NCBI GenBank assembly: GCA_003168295.1
Contig: PMST01000193.1
Coordinates: 48,351 to 55,119, forward strand
From: Actinomycetota bacterium
GTDB taxonomy: Bacteria; Actinomycetota; Actinomycetes; Streptosporangiales; Streptosporangiaceae
Reading direction: 5' to 3'
Length of the DNA stretch: 6,769 nucleotides
Numbering within the stretch: the stretch's first letter is position 1; each line of letters opens with the position of its first letter. The notes under the pieces were generated by a model. The model was not told the origin of the DNA and ran no database searches. It saw only the letters and a list, made by a program, of their open reading frames with translations. This document shows positions 1-4,558 of the stretch, piece after piece. Position numbers and translations under genes: made by a program.

Positions 1-566
1 GCCCGGCTGATGACTTCGCGCACGTCGTCGTCGGATAGCGGCTGCAAGGTGAGCAGCAGTGACCGGGAAAGCAGCGGCGACACCACGGAGAAGAACGGGT
101 TCTCCGTGGTCGCGCCGATGAACGACACCCAGCGGTTCTCGACCGCGGGCAGCAGGGCGTCCTGCTGAGTCTTGGAGAACCTGTGCACCTCGTCGATGAA
201 CAGCACGGTCTGCGCGCCGTTCATGCCGAGCGCGCGCCGGGCCCCCTCGACCGCCGCGCGGACCTCCTTGACCCCGGCGCTGACCGCCGACAGCTCCACG
301 AAACGTCGCTTGGTCACCTGGCTGACCACGTAGGCCAGCGTCGTTTTGCCGGTACCCGGCGGGCCCCACAGCAACAGCGACATCGGCGCGTCATTGTCAA
401 TCAGCTTGCGGAAGGGCGTGCCGGCACCGGTCAGGTGCCGCTGGCCGATCACCTCATCCAGGCTGCGCGGGCGCATCCGGACCGCAAGCGGCGCGGCCGC
501 GCTAGCAGCCGCATCTTCCGCCTCGTCGAACAGGCTCTCGGGCTGGCCGTGTTCTCCTATGGCCAT
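1..566 (-). CDS. rarA: Replication-associated recombination protein A (RarA/MgsA family AAA+ ATPase), N-terminal part
   Basis: Partial gene: 188 N-terminal codons are present and the C-terminal part lies beyond the left edge (family members are about 430-460 residues). After a short acidic, Ala-rich leader the protein carries [19 protein letters not shown], the usual opening of the RarA/MgsA/WRNIP1 family. The Walker A motif GPPGTGKT is at residues 68-75, Walker B VLFIDE at 121-126 followed by [17 protein letters not shown], and the sensor-1 segment GATTENP at 151-157. In this family the ATPase acts in the cytoplasm at stalled or gapped replication forks and interacts with SSB and the replisome. 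The missing part should hold the lid, tetramerisation and MgsA C-terminal domains. The ATG at 566 is the only start that keeps the frame; nearby GTGs are out of frame. No well-spaced ribosome binding site is visible, because a GGGG run abuts the ATG. The gene lies downstream of aspS on the same strand but is separated by a 121-base gap with a strong hairpin. Confidence 0.95.
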   Translation of the reverse strand, partial: MAIGEHGQPESLFDEAEDAAASAAAPLAVRMRPRSLDEVIGQRHLTGAGTPFRKLIDNDAPMSLLLWGPPGTGKTTLAYVVSQVTKRRFVELSAVSAGVKEVRAAVEGARRALGMNGAQTVLFIDEVHRFSKTQQDALLPAVENRWVSFIGATTENPFFSVVSPLLSRSLLLTLQPLSDDDVREVISR

Positions 567-572
567 CCCCAG

Positions 573-578
573 ACACTA
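573..578 (-). promoter_or_regulatory. Candidate -10 element of a leaderless rarA transcript
   Basis: On the minus strand the hexamer TAGTGT fits the actinobacterial TANNNT consensus. It ends six bases before the rarA ATG, so a transcript starting the usual distance downstream would begin at or next to the A of the start codon. This agrees with the absence of a properly spaced Shine-Dalgarno sequence. No convincing -35 hexamer is seen 16-18 bases upstream. Leaderless mRNAs are common in actinobacteria; the assignment here is inference. Confidence 0.4.
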
Positions 579-628
579 CCGCCACGTCTGAGGGACTAGG
601 ACTCTTCCCGATCACTGAGGGGCGACAC

Positions 629-681
629 CATGACCGTGGCCAGAAACGGGCGCTATTTGCCCAAATCTGGCCACGATCATG
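629..681 (-). terminator. Long imperfect hairpin after aspS, likely terminator without a U-tract
   Basis: Two 24-base arms (629-652 and 658-681) flank the 5-base loop 653-657, and 19 of 24 positions are complementary in DNA. In minus-strand RNA two of the differences become G-U pairs, leaving 21 paired positions with only a U-U, U-U internal mismatch and an unpaired A-C beside the loop. In plus-strand RNA the same positions are A-C clashes. The stem begins 6 bases after the aspS stop. No U-run follows, as in many actinobacterial stem-only terminators. It should end or attenuate the aspS transcript before rarA. A dispersed palindromic repeat is the alternative. Confidence 0.6.
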
Positions 682-687
682 AAAGGG

Positions 688-2442
688 CTATCCCCCGGGA
701 GGCGGGACGGGCGTGGCGTCGATGCCGGCTTCGCGGCGCTGGGCGGGGGTGATGGGCGTGGGCGCGCCGGTGAGCGGGTCCAGCCCCGAGGCGGCCTTGG
801 GGAAGGCGATCACGTCCCTGATCGACTCGACGTCCGCGAGCAGCATCATGACCCGGTCCCAGCCGAACGCTATGCCGCCGTGCGGCGGCGGACCGTACTT
901 AAACGCGTCGAGCAGGAAGCCGAACTGCGATCGTGCCTCCTCGGTAGACAGCCCGATCACGTCGAAGACCGCCTGCTGCGTCGAGGACTTGTGGATACGG
1001 ATGGACCCGCCGCCGATCTCGTATCCGTTGCACACGATGTCGTAGGCATCGGCCAGGGCGCCGCCTGGCTCGGCGACGAACTTGTCCGCCCATTCGGGCA
1101 ACGGCGCCGTGAACGGGTGGTGCACCGAGGTCCAGCCGCCGGCCCCGTCCTCCTCGAACATCGGCGCGTCCACCACCCACAGGAACGACCAGGCCGTGGG
1201 GTCGATCAGGCCGCACCGGCGCCCGATCTCCAGCCGGGCCGCGCCAAGCAGCTCACGGGCGGTCGCCGCCGGGCCCGCCGCGAAGAACACGCAGTCACCT
1301 GGCGCGGCACCCACCGCGGCGGCCAGCCCGGACCTCTCCGCCTCGGAAAGGTTCTTGGCCACCGGACCTGAGATCTCGCCGGACGCGCCGATCAGCGCGT
1401 AGGCGAGCCCGCGCGCGCCGCGCGACCGGGCCCACTCCTGCCAGCCGTCCAGCTCACGACGCGACTGCGCGGCGCCGCCCGGCATGACGACGGCCCCGAC
1501 ATAGGCGGCCTGGAACACCCGGAACTCGGTCGCCGCGAAGTGCTCGGTCAGGTCGGTGAGCTCACCGCCGAACCGCAGGTCGGGCTTGTCCGAGCCGTAC
1601 CGCGCCATCGCCTCCGCATAGGTCATCCGGGGCAGCGGCGTGGGCACCTCGTACCCGGCCAGCTCAGACCACAGCCGCGTCACCACGTCCTCGGCGACGG
1701 CGATGACATCCTCCCGGGTGACGAAGGACATCTCGATGTCGATCTGGGTGAACTCCGGCTGCCTGTCCTTGCGGAAGTCCTCGTCCCTGAAGCACCGGGC
1801 CAGCTGGAAGTAGCGCTCCAGGCCGCCCACCATGAGCAGCTGCTTGAACAGCTGCGGCGACTGCGGCAGCGCGTACCAGTTGCCCGGCCGCAGCCGCACC
1901 GGGACGAGGAAGTCGCGCGCGCCTTCCGGCGTCGACCTGGTCAGGTACGGCGTCTCCACGTTCACGAAACGGTGCTCGCGCATGACGTCGTTGAGCAGGT
2001 AGGCGGCCTGGGACCGGACCCGCAGGGCCCGCGCGGTATCTTCGCGCCTGATGTCCAGGTACCGGTACTTGAGCCGGATGTCCTCGCTGACCTCGGCGGA
2101 GCCTTCGACCGGGAACGGCAACGGCTCGGCTGCGCTGAGTACCTCGACGTCGGCCGCGACGACCTCGATCTCCCCGGTGGGCAGCTCGGGGTTCTCGTTC
2201 CCGGCCGGGCGCGTCCGTACCGTCCCGGTCACGAGCACGCAGAACTCGGCCCTCAGCTCGTGGGCGCCTTCAGACGCCGCCTCTTCGGGCCGCCACACCA
2301 CCTGCACCACGCCACTGGCGTCGCGCAGATCGATGAAGACCACGCCGCCGTGATCCCGGCGCCGCGCCACCCAGCCGGCCAGCACCACCTGCTCGCCAGC
2401 GTGCGACGCCCGCAGCGTCCCCGCCTCATGGGTGCGGATCAT
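688..2442 (-). CDS. aspS: Aspartyl-tRNA synthetase, bacterial type, probably non-discriminating (aspartate--tRNA(Asn) ligase)
   Basis: The cytoplasmic enzyme charges tRNA(Asp) with aspartate using ATP. It has 584 residues, normal for the bacterial family. Order of parts: OB-fold anticodon-binding domain (about 1-110, with [19 protein letters not shown]), class II motif 1 (about 139-168), the QSPQ substrate loop (about 194-197), motif 2 (FRDED at 218-222, then [12 protein letters not shown]), the inserted GAD domain (about 296-410) and motif 3 (GIAFGWDR at 523-530) followed by DVIAFPK. His31 and Gly81 match the positions known from Pseudomonas aeruginosa AspRS to relax tRNA specificity, so it probably also makes Asp-tRNA(Asn) for GatCAB. 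The frame stays open to a GTG at 2508, but the family N-terminus aligns with the ATG at 2442, which has AAAGGGG 11 bases and AGGG about 4 bases upstream. The in-frame ATG at 2463 is less likely. It lies downstream of the metallo-hydrolase on the same strand; hisS, often found between them, is absent. Confidence 0.97.
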   Translation of the reverse strand: MIRTHEAGTLRASHAGEQVVLAGWVARRRDHGGVVFIDLRDASGVVQVVWRPEEAASEGAHELRAEFCVLVTGTVRTRPAGNENPELPTGEIEVVAADVEVLSAAEPLPFPVEGSAEVSEDIRLKYRYLDIRREDTARALRVRSQAAYLLNDVMREHRFVNVETPYLTRSTPEGARDFLVPVRLRPGNWYALPQSPQLFKQLLMVGGLERYFQLARCFRDEDFRKDRQPEFTQIDIEMSFVTREDVIAVAEDVVTRLWSELAGYEVPTPLPRMTYAEAMARYGSDKPDLRFGGELTDLTEHFAATEFRVFQAAYVGAVVMPGGAAQSRRELDGWQEWARSRGARGLAYALIGASGEISGPVAKNLSEAERSGLAAAVGAAPGDCVFFAAGPAATARELLGAARLEIGRRCGLIDPTAWSFLWVVDAPMFEEDGAGGWTSVHHPFTAPLPEWADKFVAEPGGALADAYDIVCNGYEIGGGSIRIHKSSTQQAVFDVIGLSTEEARSQFGFLLDAFKYGPPPHGGIAFGWDRVMMLLADVESIRDVIAFPKAASGLDPLTGAPTPITPAQRREAGIDATPVPPPGG

Positions 2443-2465
2443 CGGCCCTGTTGCCCCTTTCATCT

Positions 2466-2488
2466 CACCGCCCCGTCTGGCGGCGGTG
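2466..2488 (-). promoter_or_regulatory. Hairpin in the aspS 5' leader, just upstream of the ribosome binding site
   Basis: A perfect 7-bp inverted repeat (CACCGCC at 2466-2472 and GGCGGTG at 2482-2488) with a 9-base loop sits in the aspS leader. Its lower end is 5 bases before the AAAGGGG ribosome binding site (2454-2460) and 23 bases before the ATG. It could affect translation start or mRNA stability. I found no T-box specifier or AGGGTGGNACCGCG-type motif nearby, so an amino-acid-sensing T-box is not supported. Confidence 0.4.
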
Positions 2489-2553
2489 CTTTCCTGCAGC
2501 GACGCCACCAGGTCGGATCGGGCTGCTTACTTCTTCTAGATCTTTTTATCCGA

Positions 2554-2581
2554 ACGATCCAGCCTGCGTGCGGCCGGTCAA
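2554..2581 (-). promoter_or_regulatory. Weak promoter candidate for aspS
   Basis: On the minus strand TTGACC (2576-2581) matches the actinobacterial -35 consensus well. GATCGT (2554-2559), 16 bases downstream, is a poor -10 with only the second A and last T conserved. A/T-rich sequence follows at 2530-2550. Transcription from here would give an aspS leader of roughly 100 bases containing the hairpin at 2466-2488. aspS may instead, or also, be read through from the metallo-hydrolase gene. Confidence 0.25.
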
Positions 2582-2609
2582 GGACCGCGCGGGCCGGGCC
2601 GTCGCGCCG

Positions 2610-2652
2610 TCACATTCCTGGGTCACATTCCCCCGGCTCACATTCCCCTGGC
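2610..2652 (-). repeat. Threefold tandem GGAATGTGA repeat spanning the stop of the metallo-hydrolase gene
   Basis: The plus-strand 9-mer TCACATTCC occurs exactly at 2610-2618, 2623-2631 and 2638-2646, at spacings of 13 and 15 bases. The 2638 copy contains the stop codon (TGA on the minus strand) of the metallo-hydrolase gene. The 15-base step keeps the middle copy's TGA in frame as a second stop; the 13-base step does not. Flanking bases (runs of C, then GG) are also partly repeated. This looks like a slippage-type duplication of the gene's last codons. Confidence 0.75.
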
Positions 2653-3399
2653 CGGCCCGGACTCAGGCACGCTCAGGCCGGCCAGGAACGGATTGCTGCG
2701 GCGTTCCACGCCGATGGTCGTCTGCGGCCCGTGCCCGGACAGGACCACGGTCGGGTCGGGCAGAGGCAGGCAGACCCGCGCCAGGCTGCGCAGGATCGTG
2801 GGATAATCCCCGCCGGGCAGGTCGGTCCGCCCGATCGAGCCGGCGAACAGCAAGTCTCCTGAAAACAACACGTCCGCAGGGTCGCTTCCGTCCGCCGCGC
2901 CGGTTTTGCTTTTACCTTGTGCCGAAACGGGCGGCGGTGTCATGCGGCTATCCAATGGCAACCGGAATGTCACGGATCCTTCCGTGTGCCCAGGCGCATG
3001 GTTCACCGTGATCTCCAGCCCGACAAGGTTCAACGTCATCCCGTCGGCCAGTTCTTTAACATCGTCCGGCTCGGTGAATTCCAGCCCGCCGAACAGTTCC
3101 TGTCCGGTCCCGAGCGGGAAGCCCTTGGCCGGATCGCTCAGCAATGCGCGGTCGCGCGGATGGATGTAGGCCGGGATTCCTTTGGCACCGCAAACCGGGG
3201 CGACGGACCAGACGTGGTCAATATGGCCGTGCGTGAGCAGCACCGCGGCCGGCCTGAGCCGGTGGGTGGCCAGGAGTTCTTCGATCCCGCGTTCGGCGTC
3301 CTGTCCGGGATCGATGATCACGCACTCCTGTCCGGGGCCGGGCGCGACAACATAACAGTTAGCAGCAAACGCGCCTGCCGGGAACCCTGCGACGAGCAC
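2638..3399 (-). CDS. Metallo-beta-lactamase-fold hydrolase (glyoxalase II-like)
   Basis: A 253-residue cytoplasmic hydrolase of the metallo-beta-lactamase superfamily, close to the hydroxyacylglutathione hydrolase-like (glyoxalase II) branch. The metal-binding motif THGHIDH is at residues 56-62 (His57, His59, Asp61, His62). Further ligands are His138 in HAPGHTEGS, Asp182 in FSGDLLFAGSIGRTDLPGGD and His223 in SGHGPQTTIG. Together they form a complete two-metal site, so it should be active on a thioester or similar ester. The physiological substrate is unknown; actinobacteria usually use mycothiol rather than glutathione. Residues about 150-175, between the His138 and Asp182 segments, form a polar Pro/Ser/Gly/Lys-rich insertion that looks like a flexible loop. 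The GTG start at 3399 has GAAAGGA 5 bases upstream. The gene faces the peptidyl-prolyl isomerase gene across a shared promoter region and precedes aspS; in many actinobacteria this gene precedes hisS. Confidence 0.93.
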   Translation of the reverse strand: MLVAGFPAGAFAANCYVVAPGPGQECVIIDPGQDAERGIEELLATHRLRPAAVLLTHGHIDHVWSVAPVCGAKGIPAYIHPRDRALLSDPAKGFPLGTGQELFGGLEFTEPDDVKELADGMTLNLVGLEITVNHAPGHTEGSVTFRLPLDSRMTPPPVSAQGKSKTGAADGSDPADVLFSGDLLFAGSIGRTDLPGGDYPTILRSLARVCLPLPDPTVVLSGHGPQTTIGVERRSNPFLAGLSVPESGPARGM

Positions 3400-3428
3400 A
3401 AGCGTCCTTTCTCACGGTACGGTATCTC

Positions 3429-3460
3429 AGGCTACCGAGGGACCCGCACGGCGGCGAACC
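3429..3460 (-). promoter_or_regulatory. Candidate promoter of the metallo-hydrolase gene
   Basis: On the minus strand TAGCCT (3429-3434) resembles an actinobacterial -10 (TAGNNT). It lies inside CGGTAGCC (3430-3437), which ends 30 bases before the GTG start. GGTTCGC lies 16 bases upstream of CGGTAGCC (3454-3460), giving a weak TTCGCC -35 with 18-base spacing. The same two elements occur, in the same order, upstream of the divergent isomerase gene. Confidence 0.35.
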
Positions 3461-3499
3461 GATAACGAAGGGTACCGATCCAGGCATCTGGCAGGTACG

Positions 3500-3519
3500 A
3501 TTCGCGAACGATCGCGAAT
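3500..3519. promoter_or_regulatory. Operator-like dyad in the divergent promoter region
   Basis: A perfect inverted repeat with 8-base arms (ATTCGCGA at 3500-3507 and TCGCGAAT at 3512-3519) has a 4-base spacer. It also contains two direct copies of TCGCGAA (3502-3508 and 3512-3518) exactly 10 bases apart, about one helical turn. It lies about 100 bases upstream of the hydrolase start and 137 bases upstream of the isomerase start. Placement between two divergent genes suits a transcription-factor site. I do not recognise the regulator. A hairpin in the isomerase mRNA leader is the alternative. Confidence 0.45.
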
Positions 3520-3614
3520 ATTGGGGGGTTCCGGGTCTCCCGGGTCGACACTCCTTCTGCTTCGAGGTCAGAGGTATACACCGGGTTCGCTGGCCTGCCT
3601 CCCGTGAATACCAG

Positions 3615-3623
3615 CGGTAGCCA
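3615..3623 (+). promoter_or_regulatory. Candidate -10 region of the isomerase-DUF349 operon
   Basis: CGGTAGCC (3615-3622) includes a TAGCCA hexamer (3618-3623) and ends 33 bases before the GTG start. It matches the element seen before the divergent hydrolase gene. GGTTCGC occurs upstream at 3584-3590, with a 24-base gap, too far to be its -35. TATACA at 3575-3580 is an alternative -10 that would give a longer leader; it also lacks a good -35. Confidence 0.3.
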
Positions 3624-3639
3624 GATAGTGCGACAGGCT

Positions 3640-3646
3640 AAGGAGG
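3640..3646 (+). promoter_or_regulatory. Ribosome binding site of the isomerase gene
   Basis: AAGGAGG is a near-perfect Shine-Dalgarno sequence, 9 bases before the GTG at 3656. It fixes that GTG as the start and predicts efficient initiation. Confidence 0.85.
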
Positions 3647-3655
3647 ACTCGACCG

Positions 3656-4528
3656 GTGGCGGGAAAGAACGAACGCCAGCGCAGGATAGCCAGGGAAAAG
3701 TACCGCCGCCAGCAAGAGATCCGGATGGCCAGGCGGCGCCAGCAACGCAAGCGCGGAGTCATCGCCCTCAGCGTAATCCTAGGCGCGGCGCTCATCGCCT
3801 CCTTGCTGGCGGTATTCCTCCCCGGCGGAAGCACGAAGAAGCACCCAACGGCGTCGGCGAGCAAGTCGCCGAGTGCGACGCCCTCGGCCACGACGGTGGC
3901 CGAGCCCGCGCACCACTGCACCTACACCAAAACAGGAACGGCGGCGCGCACGGTCAGCCTGCCGTCCGCCGCACCCGATTACACCGCGAGCTACCAGGCG
4001 ACGATCACCACCAACCTGGGCAAGATCGCGGTCAACCTGGAGAACAGCAAGGCCACCTGCACCGTCAACTCGTTCGTCCACCTGGCCGAGGCCGGCTACT
4101 TCAACAACACCCAGTGCCACCGGCTCCTGACCAGCGGCATCTACGTACTGCAGTGCGGTGACCCGTACGCCACCGCCTCGACCAAGCTGACCTGCAGCTC
4201 GACCAGCAAGATCGGCACCGGGATACCCGGGTACGAGTTCGCCAGCGAGAACCTCACCGGCGCCAAATACCCGGCCGGCACGGTCGCGATGGCCAACGAA
4301 GGCAGCGCGACCACTAACGGCAGCCAGTTCTTCATCGTGTACAAGGACAGCACGTCCGGGCTCGGGGCTACCTATACGCCGTTCGGAACGGTTTCATCTG
4401 GACTCGGTATCGTCCAGAATGTGGCCAAGGATGGGTATTCGTGTCAGTACACCGTGTCGGGTCAGTCCGAGGGCGGCGCTCCGAAGGAAAAGGTCATCAT
4501 TGACAGCGTGACGATCAAGAAAACCTAA
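3656..4528 (+). CDS. Membrane-anchored cyclophilin-type peptidyl-prolyl cis-trans isomerase
   Basis: A 290-residue protein that should speed cis-trans isomerisation of X-Pro bonds outside the cytoplasmic membrane. Residues 1-33 are strongly basic and cytoplasmic (positive-inside). Residues about 34-55 form one membrane helix. Residues 56-85 are a Ser/Thr/Pro/Lys/Ala linker, and about 110-290 are the cyclophilin domain. Family signatures are CHRLLTSGIYVLQCGDP (154-170) and GTVAMANEGSATTNGSQFF (208-226). The catalytic Arg (156) and substrate-binding Gln (166) and Phe (226) are kept. The Phe60 position of human CypA is Tyr163, and Tyr240 stands near the CypA His126 position, changes I believe are common in actinobacterial membrane cyclophilins. 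Six cysteines (88, 135, 154, 167, 180, 263) all lie on the outer side and could form disulfides. The GTG start is supported by AAGGAGG. It is followed 30 bases later by the DUF349 gene with no terminator between them, so the two are probably one operon. Confidence 0.93.
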   Translation: MAGKNERQRRIAREKYRRQQEIRMARRRQQRKRGVIALSVILGAALIASLLAVFLPGGSTKKHPTASASKSPSATPSATTVAEPAHHCTYTKTGTAARTVSLPSAAPDYTASYQATITTNLGKIAVNLENSKATCTVNSFVHLAEAGYFNNTQCHRLLTSGIYVLQCGDPYATASTKLTCSSTSKIGTGIPGYEFASENLTGAKYPAGTVAMANEGSATTNGSQFFIVYKDSTSGLGATYTPFGTVSSGLGIVQNVAKDGYSCQYTVSGQSEGGAPKEKVIIDSVTIKKT

Positions 4529-4558
4529 CACGAGCAAGACCAACGCAGGAGGTTCGCC

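Noticed and set aside
2443..2508. A 22-residue N-terminal extension of AspRS from the GTG at 2508
   Set aside because: The extension matches nothing in the family, overlaps the leader hairpin and would start without a good ribosome binding site. Homologues begin where the ATG at 2442 does.
2541..2550. Run of five T as a plus-strand intrinsic terminator
   Set aside because: No plus-strand gene lies upstream, and no strong stem directly precedes the T-run.
2443..2600. T-box or other known riboswitch upstream of aspS
   Set aside because: No T-box antiterminator sequence, specifier loop or conserved riboswitch core could be found by eye.
1540..2862. A 440-codon plus-strand open frame opposite aspS, running into the hydrolase gene
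   Set aside because: It is antisense to two clearly recognised genes, rich in His, Arg, Gly and Pro, and shows no family motif. Long antisense frames are expected in high-GC DNA.
3656..3761. The isomerase's basic N-terminus as a cleaved secretion signal
   Set aside because: The basic segment of 33 residues before the helix is too long for a normal signal peptide, and no clear cleavage site or lipobox Cys follows. A membrane anchor fits better.
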